This document shows positions 47,149 to 56,370 of a DNA stretch of 64,000 nucleotides, one piece after another. Source of the stretch: Pedobacter sp. FW305-3-2-15-E-R2A2 (GTDB lineage: Bacteria > Bacteroidota > Bacteroidia > Sphingobacteriales > Sphingobacteriaceae); assembly GCF_038446955.1 (NCBI RefSeq), contig NZ_CP151803.1:2790001-2854000 (forward strand), given 5' to 3'. The notes beneath the pieces were generated by a model. The model was given only the letters and a program-made list of their open reading frames with translations. It was not told the origin of the DNA and did not search any database. The position numbers and the translations under genes were made by a program. Positions within the stretch are counted from its first letter, which is position 1. Every line of letters begins with the position of its first letter.

Positions 47149-47198
47149 AGTATAAAAAACCCGGGATTGAAATATTTCAATCCCGGGTTTTTTATACT
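47149..47198. terminator. Perfect 50-bp palindrome, bidirectional terminator
   Basis: Two fully complementary 25-base arms meet at 47173/47174 with no loop. The core is AACCCGGGATTGAAAT and its complement, flanked by six A and six T. It lies between the putative immunity gene (+) and the DUF1801 gene (-), so it can terminate both. It is unusually long and perfect for a terminator. Confidence 0.85.
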
Positions 47199-47277
47199 TC
47201 CTGCTTAAATCCTATGCACTACATATGAAGAAATTCGATCAGTATACCCCGCTTAAGCTAAACGTACTAAAACTCCT
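47156..47277. repeat. Right flanking repeat of the YD-repeat island
   Basis: The partner of 39393-39505 in direct orientation. It covers most of the palindrome, the 3' untranslated part and the last seven or so codons of the DUF1801 gene. By eye about three quarters of positions agree, with matching blocks GGATTGA, TTTCAATCC, TGAAGAAAT and TTAAG.TAAACG. Confidence 0.65.
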
Positions 47278-47645
47278 TTTCTCTTTACCACATTTTTATA
47301 ATCCCATTGTATCACCTTTGATTTTTCAATCCAGCGGGCCAGATGCTCCAGGTTAACCTGTTCAATTTCCGTGTAGGTAATGGAGGCGTCCTTAAATTTA
47401 CCGCTGCCAACCTTTAGTTCAGTTTCCTCAAAATCAGCACCGCTCCAGAACATCAAACGGATACCAGCTTTGAGTTTACTATAGCCAACAATGGGATTAC
47501 CATCTATAAACCAGACCGGATGTGCATGCCAGATCTTACTTTCTTCCTCCTTGAGTTGAAGGTTAATTCCGGCGGATAGCAGGTTACAGATTTCAGAATC
47601 TATCGCCGACTGAGTGTCATTATAATGCTGTATATCCTTATTCAT
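47253..47645 (-). CDS. DUF1801-family protein
   Basis: 130 residues. The pattern ICNLLSAGINLQLKEEESKIWHAHPVWFIDGNPIVGY followed by RLMFWSGADFEE matches DUF1801 (YdhG-like) small cytosolic proteins, whose function is not known. I chose the ATG at 47645 (MNKDIQHYNDTQ); a longer frame to 47720 adds 25 residues that look non-coding and runs into the upstream region of the divergent helicase gene. Its 3' end is the part copied at the left side of the YD-repeat island. Confidence 0.75.
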   Translation of the reverse strand: MNKDIQHYNDTQSAIDSEICNLLSAGINLQLKEEESKIWHAHPVWFIDGNPIVGYSKLKAGIRLMFWSGADFEETELKVGSGKFKDASITYTEIEQVNLEHLARWIEKSKVIQWDYKNVVKRKGVLVRLA

Positions 47646-47782
47646 CAGATTTCGATATCTTCCACTAAAATAGGAATAAATTATAAAAAATGTCTTGATC
47701 TTCAAAAGCGGAATGGGCACGTTTATTGGTATATCCAGTATATTTGAAGATATTAGAATTTTCTACCCATAACAATCGATAT

Positions 47783-50700
47783 ATGCAGGAATCCATCCTT
47801 CCCAAACTAGAAGCATCAAGAAAAGAGCTGCTGGATTTGGGTATGCGCAATACCCTAATTAATTACAAGGTACAAAAGGCGAGAGGCATCCATGTGGTGC
47901 AAGAAAAATCAAGCTCAATTTTTGATATTATCGTTCGTCAGAACAAAGCCATGACTTTTCTAAGCAGACCTGATAAAGACGACGATGATACTGAAGAGAT
48001 GCCTGCACTTAGTGAAGAGGAGCTGGAAGATACCTACAATGATACGCGACTGCAAACGGAGGATACAGAGCAGAAACTTCAAACTAAGATGCTCAATACC
48101 TATTACTTTGCCCGTACGAGTATAGAGGAGCAAGGTGTTAATATTTTATACTTGTCGCTGGGCATGCTGAACTGGTATGAACAGGGCAATACGACCGAAC
48201 CACATCAGGCGCCCCTGGTTTTGCTTCCCGTAACGCTGGAAAGGTCCAGTGCAAGCGAGCGTTTCCGGTTGAGGTATACAGGTGGAGACATTGGAGCCAA
48301 TCTCTCTTTGCAAGCCAAAATGATGACAGATTTTAACATCACCATTCCGGATTTAGGGGAGATGGAAGATTTTGACATTAAGGCTTACATGGAGGATATT
48401 GCTGCAAGAGTAAAACACCATACGGCCTGGAGCATAGACCATGATGCAATTGAACTTGGTTTCTTCTCTTTTGGTAAATTTATGATCTACCATGATCTGG
48501 ATAGCAGCAAATGGCCGGAAGATGGTAAACCCAATGATCATGCGATCCTTGGCTCTTTATTTGGTGCGGGGTTTACAGAACCTGAGCCAACGGCCAATGC
48601 CGAACACAATCTGGATAAGGAGACGAAATCCCATGAACTGTTTCATGTGGTTGATGCAGATAGTTCGCAGGTATTGGCGATGCTGGCTGTTCATGAAGGA
48701 AGGAACCTGGTGATTCAGGGCCCTCCGGGAACGGGGAAATCCCAGACGATTACCAACCTGATTGCCAACGCAGTTGGCCATGGTAAAAAAGTCTTGTTTG
48801 TTGCAGAGAAGATGGCGGCTCTGGAGGTCGTGAAACGCCGGCTCGATTCCATTCATCTGGGAGAAGTCTGTTTGGAACTACACAGTCATAAAGCCAATAA
48901 AAGAGAGTTACACGCGGAACTAAAACGCGTTCTGGAATTGGGGAAACCCACTTTAACACATTTAGAAAATGAGTTGGTGGAACTGGATGCTTATCGCGGC
49001 AGACTTAACGGTTATTGTAATTCGATCAATCAGGAGATTGGAAAGAGTGGATTATCAGGGCAAAAAGTCATTGGTTATCTGCAACTAATTGCAGATCAAT
49101 ATAAAAACATAAAACTGGCTAATGTGCCGGTTACTGATATTGAAAGCTGGGATATGCTCCGTATGAGCAAAGCGGAAAAGAGGACAGAAGAGATTGAGGC
49201 GAGGTTGAAAGAAATCGGAGTTCCGGCCAGTTTATTATTTTATGGCAGCAAGCTTAAGCTCTTGCTCACACATGAGCAGGAAGCTTATCAGGCTTTGATA
49301 GACACTGCACTTAAAAGCACAAAAGATTTAGCCCATACTGCAAAGGAAGTTTCTGCTGCATTGCTCATGCAAGAACCAGTCATTTCCACAGAGATTGATG
49401 GTTTGATCGCTGCAGCGAACGTGGTTGCCGAAAGCCCGGACTTAAGGGAGATCGCAGTAAAAGATATTGCCTGGACTGCCAACTATGAAGACTTGAGGGA
49501 GCTGCTGGAAACCGGAGATCGCCTTGCGATACTAAAACATTCTTACGACCAGGTGCTCTTACCGGAAGCCTGGAGTCAGAATGTTTTGCAAATCAGGCAA
49601 AACCTGCTGATACATGGAAGGAAATGGTATAAATTCCTTATTGGCGATTATAAGAGAAGTGTGAAGGAACTGGCTTCCTTTTCGTTGATACCGTTACCTG
49701 ATGATCTGGCTACCAAAATCAGGTATACCGATGATATTCTGGAAGCCAGCAGGTTGAGTACTACTTTGGCTGAGCATGAGGCCTTGGCGCAGAAAGTGTT
49801 CGGGTCCAGATGGCAGAAGCTGAAAACCCGCTGGAAGGAACTCTACGAGATCCTTCAGTTTCTTTCTAAAGTACACAGTGATATTTCCAATATGGTGTAT
49901 CCAGCTACGATGCTGGAGGTGCTGAGCAAAAATGAAAATTCCCTGCGTACATCTGAATTGGCCGGTAAATTAAGCGCGGCTTCATCCAGACAGCAGGAAA
50001 GTTTTGATGCGCTCCTGGGAAAACTGAATTTCGACAGTAACCTTGTTGCTGAAAATAGACGATTGACTGCCCTTAATTTCAATACTCAACTTGATTTGCT
50101 GCAACGCTGGTCTGATCGTTTTGTGGAACTCCATCACACTGTGCAGTGGAACAACCTGGTCGAGACAACTGAGCAGGAAGGCTTTGCTTACCTGACCACA
50201 CTTGCCGCAGAATGGGGGGGAGCCCAGACTTATTTAAAAGTTTCCTTACAAAAAACATGGTATGAACACCTGATTACCAGGGTCATGACAGATAGACCGC
50301 CTTTACGCGGTTTTGAGCGATCGGGGCATGAAGAGACGATAGAGAAATTTAAAAAACTGGATGTACTGAACTTAGTTTACAATAGGGCGCGTGTGGCACT
50401 GACGCATTTTGAGTCCCTGCCCAAACCTGAAGGCGGCGGGCAAATGAGTGTGTTGCGGACAGAGTTTAACCGGAAGGCGAGGCATATGCCGATTCGTAAG
50501 CTGATGCAGGAAGCAGGTCTGGCCATTCAGGCCATTAAGCCGGTGTTCATGATGAGCCCGATGTCGATTGCCAGTTTTCTGCCTCCCGGAGATATTGAGT
50601 TTGATCTGGTGATTTTTGATGAGGCCAGTCAGGTGCGCCCGGTTGAGGCATTGGGTGCGCTATTGCGTGGAAAACAGCTCGTGGTAGTAGGGGATACCAA

Positions 50701-52441
50701 ACAATTACCACCAACAAGTTTCTTTGATAAGCTAAATACAGAAACGGAAGACGAGGATAATGTAACTGCTGATATGCAGAGTATTCTTGGAATGGCGGAT
50801 AGTCAGGGTGCCCCGCAACGCATGTTGCGCTGGCATTATAGAAGTCGCCATGAATCATTAATCAGCTTGTCCAATCAGGAGTTTTACGAAAATAAACTGG
50901 TGATTTTCCCTAGTCCGGGTTCAAAAACCCAGATGGGATTGGCTTTTCATCACCTGCCGGATGCCGTGTACGATCGTGGTAAAACGAGGAGCAACCCCAT
51001 AGAAGCGGAAACTGTAGCAGAAGCCGTTATTCAGCATGCCTTGCGAAATCCAAAGCAAAGTCTTGGGGTAGTGGCTTTCAGTACTTCACAAATGCAGGCC
51101 ATACAAAATGCGCTGGAGATAAAGCGCAGAAAGAATCCTGAATCGGAGCATTTTTTCAGGAGTCATGCGGAGGAGCCTTTCTTTGTGAAGAACCTGGAGA
51201 ATGTACAAGGAGATGAACGGGATGTGATCTTTATCAGTATTGGTTACGGCAGAATTGAAGATGGAAAGGTGCCGATGAGTTTCGGTCCGCTGAATAATGA
51301 AGGTGGGGAGAGGAGATTGAATGTATTGATCACAAGAGCAAAATACCGCTGTGAGGTGTTCGCAAACATTACTTCCGACGATATCGTTACCACTACAACC
51401 ACCAAATTTGGCATCAGGGCTTTAAAGAGCTTCCTGTATTTTGCGCAGCATGGTAAGTTTGCCGTAGATCAGGATGTACCGATCCTTACTGAACGGCCAT
51501 TCGAACAAATGGTCGCAGGCCGGTTAACAGCTGCAGGTTATACGGTTCGGAATAAAGTAGGATCTGAAGGGTTTTATCTAGACCTGGCAGTAGTTGATCC
51601 GGAGCATCCCGGAAGATATTTACTGGGAATTGATTGTGATGGTGAGTCCTATGGCCAATCTAAATCAGCCCGCGACCGTGACCGCTTGCGTAAGCAGGTG
51701 TTACAGGGAATCGGTTGGAAGATGTACCAGGTCTGGAGTACAGAATGGTATCGCAATCCTGAACGGGAATTTCAGCGTTTGCTGGATTTTTTAGAAAAAG
51801 TAAAAGTGCAAACATCGCTTGATGATCAGGAGGAAGAGGAGACCCGCATTGAACCGGCCACATTGTTAAGAGAAGAGCCGGAAGAAATTGACCTCAGTAT
51901 TCCAGTCTATGAGCAGGCAAAGTTGTCACTGGGTAAGAACACTGAAGAGTTGCACTTGTTGCCTTTTGATAAAATAGGCAATTGGATTGCAAAAGTGGTA
52001 GAAAAGGAAAGCCCGGTACATTTTGAGGAGATGGCCAGAAGAATTGCCGAGGCTGCAGGCCTTTCAAAGATCGGCTCCAGGGCACGCTATACCTTAGAAG
52101 CAGCGACTACTTATGCGGTAAGTTCCGGTTTGATCAATAAGAAGGACGACTTTCTCTGGCATCCCGAAATGGAAACTGCCATCATCCGCAACAGATCGGG
52201 CTTAAGCAGTACTTCCAGAAAGCTGGTTTACATTGCTCCGGAAGAAATGAGCCAGGCAGTGCAGAAGGTGGTGCAGGAGTCTGTGGCCATTCAGCCGGAA
52301 GTGGCCGCTCCTTTAATTGCGAGGTTATTTGGTTTCAGCAGAGTTACCGAAGAGATTAAAAACGAATTGTTATTGGTATTAGAGCATAATGTAGCTATGG
52401 GTAAAATAAAGAAAGACGGGGAATTGCTTAAGGAGATTTAA
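47783..52441 (+). CDS. DUF4011-helicase-Vsr-like nuclease-DUF3320 protein (Hhe-type defence protein)
   Basis: 1552 residues. The N-terminal DUF4011 region begins LPKLEASRKELLDLGMRN. A superfamily I helicase follows: Walker A GPPGTGKSQT with Lys319, Walker B VIFDEASQ, then VVVGDTKQLPPTSFF, RWHYRSRHESLI, NVQGDERDVIFIS and LNVLITRAK. A Vsr/PD-(D/E)XK-like nuclease starts near residue 1240 (LDLAVVDPE, then LGIDCDGESY with Asp1284, and GWKMYQVWSTEWYRNP). A DUF3320 domain closes the protein (about 1370-1552: FDKIGNWIAKVVEKESPVHFEE, IAPEEM, ARLFGFSRV). This single-gene architecture was reported as the anti-phage system Hhe. I chose the ATG at 47783; a TTG at 47726 adds 19 unsupported residues. Confidence 0.9.
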   Translation: MQESILPKLEASRKELLDLGMRNTLINYKVQKARGIHVVQEKSSSIFDIIVRQNKAMTFLSRPDKDDDDTEEMPALSEEELEDTYNDTRLQTEDTEQKLQTKMLNTYYFARTSIEEQGVNILYLSLGMLNWYEQGNTTEPHQAPLVLLPVTLERSSASERFRLRYTGGDIGANLSLQAKMMTDFNITIPDLGEMEDFDIKAYMEDIAARVKHHTAWSIDHDAIELGFFSFGKFMIYHDLDSSKWPEDGKPNDHAILGSLFGAGFTEPEPTANAEHNLDKETKSHELFHVVDADSSQVLAMLAVHEGRNLVIQGPPGTGKSQTITNLIANAVGHGKKVLFVAEKMAALEVVKRRLDSIHLGEVCLELHSHKANKRELHAELKRVLELGKPTLTHLENELVELDAYRGRLNGYCNSINQEIGKSGLSGQKVIGYLQLIADQYKNIKLANVPVTDIESWDMLRMSKAEKRTEEIEARLKEIGVPASLLFYGSKLKLLLTHEQEAYQALIDTALKSTKDLAHTAKEVSAALLMQEPVISTEIDGLIAAANVVAESPDLREIAVKDIAWTANYEDLRELLETGDRLAILKHSYDQVLLPEAWSQNVLQIRQNLLIHGRKWYKFLIGDYKRSVKELASFSLIPLPDDLATKIRYTDDILEASRLSTTLAEHEALAQKVFGSRWQKLKTRWKELYEILQFLSKVHSDISNMVYPATMLEVLSKNENSLRTSELAGKLSAASSRQQESFDALLGKLNFDSNLVAENRRLTALNFNTQLDLLQRWSDRFVELHHTVQWNNLVETTEQEGFAYLTTLAAEWGGAQTYLKVSLQKTWYEHLITRVMTDRPPLRGFERSGHEETIEKFKKLDVLNLVYNRARVALTHFESLPKPEGGGQMSVLRTEFNRKARHMPIRKLMQEAGLAIQAIKPVFMMSPMSIASFLPPGDIEFDLVIFDEASQVRPVEALGALLRGKQLVVVGDTKQLPPTSFFDKLNTETEDEDNVTADMQSILGMADSQGAPQRMLRWHYRSRHESLISLSNQEFYENKLVIFPSPGSKTQMGLAFHHLPDAVYDRGKTRSNPIEAETVAEAVIQHALRNPKQSLGVVAFSTSQMQAIQNALEIKRRKNPESEHFFRSHAEEPFFVKNLENVQGDERDVIFISIGYGRIEDGKVPMSFGPLNNEGGERRLNVLITRAKYRCEVFANITSDDIVTTTTTKFGIRALKSFLYFAQHGKFAVDQDVPILTERPFEQMVAGRLTAAGYTVRNKVGSEGFYLDLAVVDPEHPGRYLLGIDCDGESYGQSKSARDRDRLRKQVLQGIGWKMYQVWSTEWYRNPEREFQRLLDFLEKVKVQTSLDDQEEEETRIEPATLLREEPEEIDLSIPVYEQAKLSLGKNTEELHLLPFDKIGNWIAKVVEKESPVHFEEMARRIAEAAGLSKIGSRARYTLEAATTYAVSSGLINKKDDFLWHPEMETAIIRNRSGLSSTSRKLVYIAPEEMSQAVQKVVQESVAIQPEVAAPLIARLFGFSRVTEEIKNELLLVLEHNVAMGKIKKDGELLKEI

Positions 52442-52777
52442 ATTTGATTCATTGGTCATTGGCATATTGTATTTATCAGGATTCATACCTGAAGTACTTT
52501 TAGTATATCTGTATTCCCCAAACAATTTGCAAAGGCTTTTCAATTATGCGGATTTTATAACGGTTTTATAAGGAAGTTGCTAGGGCCTCAACCGGCCTGC
52601 AGCCCATTCAAGGGCTGCCATCATAATGCTCAGATTTATTTTAGTTTCTACAAAATGGAATAGACTATAGGAAGGCTATATGCAGTTTCTGTATTTTCTG
52701 TTAAAACAAACATATGACGACTATTGTTGTAACTAAAAATTAAACGCATATTTAATTACACAATTAACTTATAAATT
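52442..52777. other. Intergenic region between helicase and DUF6266 gene
   Basis: 336 bp without a gene. One hairpin, GCAGCCC (52599-52605) with GGGCTGC (52612-52618), has no T-run after it, so it is a doubtful terminator. The last 100 bp are AT-rich and probably contain the promoter of the next gene, but no clear consensus element was found. Confidence 0.4.
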
Positions 52778-53617
52778 ATGGCAATCTTATCAAAAAGCGC
52801 TTTTGGTTGTCCCAATGGGAAAATCGGAAACATGGTTTACTACATGCTCAAAGGACAGCCAGTCTGCAGGCTGATCGGTGAACAAGGCGAGCCCAGCATT
52901 AAACAACTGGCCAATTATCAGGCCATGAAGGTCACAATGGTTCTTATAAAACAGATGAAGGAGTTCATTACCAACAGTTTTGAACTGGAAGCGAGGGGAA
53001 CCGTAAAAAATGCACACAACCTTGCGGTCTCTTACAATAAAAAACAGGCATTGCAGGGAGAATATCCCAATATCAGCGTAGATTACAGCAAAGTGGTACT
53101 CAGTTATGGGCAACTTCCCGGAGCAAGGGACTTCAGCATCAGTAAAACGGAAACAGGATTGATCCTAAACTGGAATCCGGAAAGCTATGCAAACGGGCAT
53201 GACGGTGATGACATCCTCATGATTCAGCTCTATTATCCTTTGATAAAAAAAGGAAGATCCTTACTGAATGCATCAAGAAGGGATTCCGGTCAGGTATTTA
53301 TCCCCATAGAGGAATCAATGATTCAACAGCCGATAGAGGTCTATGCCTGCTTCAAATCGGCCGATGGAAAGCAGATTTCAAACAGCATCTATCTGGGAAA
53401 CATAAATGGAACCCTAAAAAGTGCCGAAGAACTAGCTGCCCAGGAAAGATACATCACCTTAAAAACCAGGTTTGATCAGGTCGCTACCAAATATTTAGCA
53501 CAGAAAACAGAAATAGAATTTGCGCGGAAGGACGAAGACAAAGCTTTTCGGAATCTGAAAGTAGAATACCTGTCTCTGAAGGAGCAATTAGCACACCTTC
53601 CGGGAGGTCCTGGTTAA
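52778..53617 (+). CDS. DUF6266-family protein
   Basis: 279 residues without a signal peptide. The start (FGCPNGKIGNMVYYMLKGQPVCR), then KQLANYQAMKV and NAHNLAVSYNKKQALQGEYPNISVDYSKVVLSYG, matches DUF6266, a family of unknown function common in Pedobacter and relatives. The middle is beta-rich with an Ig-like feel (LILNWNPES, EVYACFKSADGKQISNSIY). The C-terminal 60 residues are charged and helical (EELAAQERYITLKTRFDQVA, EIEFARKDEDKAF). It stands alone, with a long upstream region and its own terminator. Confidence 0.75.
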   Translation: MAILSKSAFGCPNGKIGNMVYYMLKGQPVCRLIGEQGEPSIKQLANYQAMKVTMVLIKQMKEFITNSFELEARGTVKNAHNLAVSYNKKQALQGEYPNISVDYSKVVLSYGQLPGARDFSISKTETGLILNWNPESYANGHDGDDILMIQLYYPLIKKGRSLLNASRRDSGQVFIPIEESMIQQPIEVYACFKSADGKQISNSIYLGNINGTLKSAEELAAQERYITLKTRFDQVATKYLAQKTEIEFARKDEDKAFRNLKVEYLSLKEQLAHLPGGPG

Positions 53618-53742
53618 AGGTTAGCGATCAGCGCCCAACATGTTTTTGATAAATGTCGCCTTTACTATGTTAAAGGCTGGAACTTGCTGTGCGCTGAATT
53701 TCGGAATTGATCCTTCCCTGATTTATCTTCCGGCCTCGATTG

Positions 53743-53779
53743 GCTTTGCTCCTCAAAACTGAGCAGCAAAGCGCTTTTT
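53743..53779 (+). terminator. Rho-independent terminator
   Basis: Stem GCTTTGCT (53743-53750) with AGCAAAGC (53765-53772), extended inward by CTCA/TGAG around an AAAC loop with one C-C mismatch, then a five-T run at 53775-53779. It lies between the DUF6266 gene and the convergent DUF1349 gene. Confidence 0.75.
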
Positions 53780-53797
53780 GTCCAATACATGAAATTC

Positions 53798-54451
53798 TTA
53801 TTGATTTGCATTTTTCTTCAACCACTCCAGCCTTCTCTGATCGGCCAACTGCTTTACCGCAAAACCTTCAAATTTGGCATTAAAGCCAACTCCATCAGGG
53901 CTAGCCGCCATAAAGCCAACCATCACTGGTGTGTTATCTTGTAAGTATGCGTTCCGCATCATGGTATAGGTTTTGTCATCATAAGAATAAAATATTTCAA
54001 CTGCATCTAGCCTTCTTACCGCTTTTATCCATATAAATGCAGGTGCTTTGTCCAGTGTGATTACACTCCAATCGCTCGTCTTATGTGTAACCACAGTACT
54101 TAGATTGTATTTTCCATCTACAAATTCGATTCCTGCCTTGATATAATTCTCATGATCTGTACGTAACATTAATCCCATTTGATCGAAACGGTTTTTATAA
54201 TTTCCGGTGATCTTAACCTTTACTTCAAATTCGCCTCCATAGGTACTGTAATAGAATGGCGCATCATCCACAGTAAAGCCATAGTGTGAAATCCTCCAGT
54301 AATCGCTCTGAGGGGTGACAAACATGTTTAAGGCATTGTCTTTAATTTCCCACTTTTCGGGTTCATTAAACCACTGCATCTTTTCCAGGCGCTGAGCAAA
54401 ACCTGCCTGCGCTATCGCGAACATCACCACACTTAAAATAATCTTTTTCAT
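53798..54451 (-). CDS. Exported DUF1349 protein (concanavalin-like fold)
   Basis: 217 residues with a signal peptide (MKKIILSVVMFAIAQAGFAQ). The pattern matches DUF1349: SDYWRISHYGFTVDDAPFYYSTYGGEFEVKVKI, then QMGLMLRTDHENYIKAGIEFVDG and VGFMAASPDG. The family has a concanavalin-A-like beta-sandwich and no established catalytic role; some members have been linked to carbohydrate binding. It is a single gene, divergent from the sigma-factor operon that follows. Confidence 0.8.
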   Translation of the reverse strand: MKKIILSVVMFAIAQAGFAQRLEKMQWFNEPEKWEIKDNALNMFVTPQSDYWRISHYGFTVDDAPFYYSTYGGEFEVKVKITGNYKNRFDQMGLMLRTDHENYIKAGIEFVDGKYNLSTVVTHKTSDWSVITLDKAPAFIWIKAVRRLDAVEIFYSYDDKTYTMMRNAYLQDNTPVMVGFMAASPDGVGFNAKFEGFAVKQLADQRRLEWLKKNANQ

Positions 54452-54650
54452 TTGTTGTTTTGAGTTAATAAAATATTACTCCGCAAATGTAGATGGTCGT
54501 GCATGACGCGCCAATACTGATTAATAACCATTTGAAATGAATATTATTTATCCGGGTGTTTTCCTGTTATCAGAATACAACGCATATTTAAATCAGAATT
54601 AACACTATATTTAGTTTTGGCTAATATGCAACAAATAGTTTTGTGCAGAA

Positions 54651-55199
54651 ATGTTGAACTATATCCATCATATAAAAGAAGGGGATCATGTATCTTTTGA
54701 AATAGTTTTTACACTATGTCATAAAAAGGTGTATGCCTACTTTTTAAAGAAGACAGCCTCCGAAGATATCGCTCAGGAGTTAACTCAGCTGGCTTTTATC
54801 AAATTATGGAATTTTAAGCATACCCTTTCTGAAGAACATGAGCTCGACTTACAATTGTTCCGGATTGCAAAAACAACCTTACTCGATTATTTTAAAAAGC
54901 TGAGTAATGACGAGCGGAACCTTAAACTTTATTACCACAATCTTTCTGAAGAAGCGGTTGACCAGAATCAAAAATTTGAAACCAATCAGCAATTAGAAGT
55001 CGCATTAAGTGTCCTTCCTCCAACACGAAAAAAAGTCTTTATTTTAAGTCGCCTGCAGGGTTACTCTTATAAAGAGATTTCCGAACAGCTTTCTATTTCG
55101 CCGAGAACGGTAGAAAAACACATCTCACTTGCTGTAAAACAGCTTGACGGATATGCTTATCTGCCATTGTTCCTCCTCCTTGCGGAATACCTGCGTTAA
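54651..55199 (+). CDS. ECF sigma factor of the second FecR/SusCD locus
   Basis: 182 residues. Region 2 is seen in ASEDIAQELTQLAFIKLWNF and region 4 in SYKEISEQLSISPRTVEKHISLAVKQL. It heads the set sigma, FecR, SusC, SusD. Two TAnnTTTG-like sequences lie just upstream, at 54612-54619 and 54636-54643; the second is so close to the ATG that its transcript would be nearly leaderless. Confidence 0.9.
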   Translation: MLNYIHHIKEGDHVSFEIVFTLCHKKVYAYFLKKTASEDIAQELTQLAFIKLWNFKHTLSEEHELDLQLFRIAKTTLLDYFKKLSNDERNLKLYYHNLSEEAVDQNQKFETNQQLEVALSVLPPTRKKVFILSRLQGYSYKEISEQLSISPRTVEKHISLAVKQLDGYAYLPLFLLLAEYLR

Positions 55200-55258
55200 T
55201 TTTAAAAAATATTTTTTATCCGTTACGGGTTTATCCCTGGTTCAATCGTATTAGTAGT

Positions 55259-56281
55259 ATGAATGTATCTGATGAGTTATTAGATCGATATTTTAAAGGA
55301 ACTTGTAGCCCCGAGGAAAGGCTTCAGGTGTCTGAGTATTTAAGTAAAATTGACGACTTGCCAGATCATTTGTTAACCAAAGCCGATTGGGACGAAACCA
55401 TTGATGCCGGAATAGATCATGCAAAAACTGAGGAGATGTTTAAAGCGATAAAAAAACAAACCTTAGCTAAGGTGTATCGTTTAAAATGGATTAAAATCAG
55501 CTCAGCGGCGGCAGTTGTCCTTGCCGTACTTTTAGTGGCCCTCTTTAACTGGAAGCATACTCCGCCAGCGCCCAATCTGACCGAAAACAAAATTTCAAAT
55601 CTTAATGATGCAAATGCCATCAGCTGGAAATCAATCACAAATTATACAGACAACAACCAGTCATTTACCCTGCCGGATAGTTCGACCGTCAACATCTTTC
55701 CGGGCGCTGAGTTAAGGTACGCTGTTCCCTTCGTAAAAAATAAGCGGGAAGTGTATTTAAATGGAAAGAGTTTCTTTCAGGTGGCTAAAGACAGCGAACA
55801 TCCTTTTGTAGTCTATGCCAAAGGAATTTCTACCACTGCTTTGGGAACCTCCTTTACCATTACTGCCTTAGGCAAAAGCAGATTTATTAAAGTGCAGTTG
55901 CATACCGGTAAGGTCCTCGTGAAAAATATAGATTCCGTTCATCGCATCGCCTCGTTTAATGAAGTTCTCCTTCCGGGAAAAGAGCTGGTATACAATAGCC
56001 AGATCAATAAAGTGAAGGTTTCGGATTCCAGAATTTTAGCCAGAAAGGAAAACCTGATCAGGGAGCTAAACTTTACACAGGCACCTTTGGTGGATGTTTT
56101 TCATAAACTGGAAAAACATTACCATGTTAAAATCAATTACGATCGTGCAGATATCGCCGAAATGTCGTTTACAGGTAGCTTAAAACTAACCCAATCCATA
56201 GCTTCTATTTTAGAAGAAATTGCCGAATTAAACAAACTTAGCCAAACTAAAACAACCGAAGGTTACCTGATTAGAAAGTAA
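55259..56281 (+). CDS. FecR-family anti-sigma factor
   Basis: 340 residues. A cytoplasmic N-terminus of about 75 residues (LLDRYFKGTCSPEERLQVSEYL) is followed by a transmembrane helix at about 80-98. The periplasmic FecR domain shows FTLPDSSTVNIFPGAELRYA and VYLNGKSFFQVAKDSEHPF. The C-terminal domain appears as PLVDVFHKLEKHYHVKINYD. It follows its sigma factor by 59 bp. The SusC that comes next lacks an STN domain, so the usual transporter-to-FecR contact is not obvious here. Confidence 0.9.
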   Translation: MNVSDELLDRYFKGTCSPEERLQVSEYLSKIDDLPDHLLTKADWDETIDAGIDHAKTEEMFKAIKKQTLAKVYRLKWIKISSAAAVVLAVLLVALFNWKHTPPAPNLTENKISNLNDANAISWKSITNYTDNNQSFTLPDSSTVNIFPGAELRYAVPFVKNKREVYLNGKSFFQVAKDSEHPFVVYAKGISTTALGTSFTITALGKSRFIKVQLHTGKVLVKNIDSVHRIASFNEVLLPGKELVYNSQINKVKVSDSRILARKENLIRELNFTQAPLVDVFHKLEKHYHVKINYDRADIAEMSFTGSLKLTQSIASILEEIAELNKLSQTKTTEGYLIRK

Positions 56282-56370
56282 ATCCAGAACCATATTAAAA
56301 CAAATTGAACCCATAGCAGAAGGTGGGTAGGGGATCCTTTTGACTAAAAAACAACCAAAAAAAATAAACT

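Noticed and set aside
47149..47198. Palindrome as the end of an insertion sequence
   Set aside because: No transposase frame or matching inverted end was found nearby. Terminator and repeat explanations fit better.
47646..47720. N-terminal extension of the DUF1801 protein
   Set aside because: The extra residues do not fit the family, and the region is the shared upstream space of divergent genes.
52599..52618. Hairpin as terminator of the helicase gene
   Set aside because: The 7-bp stem has no following T-run and lies about 160 bp after the stop.
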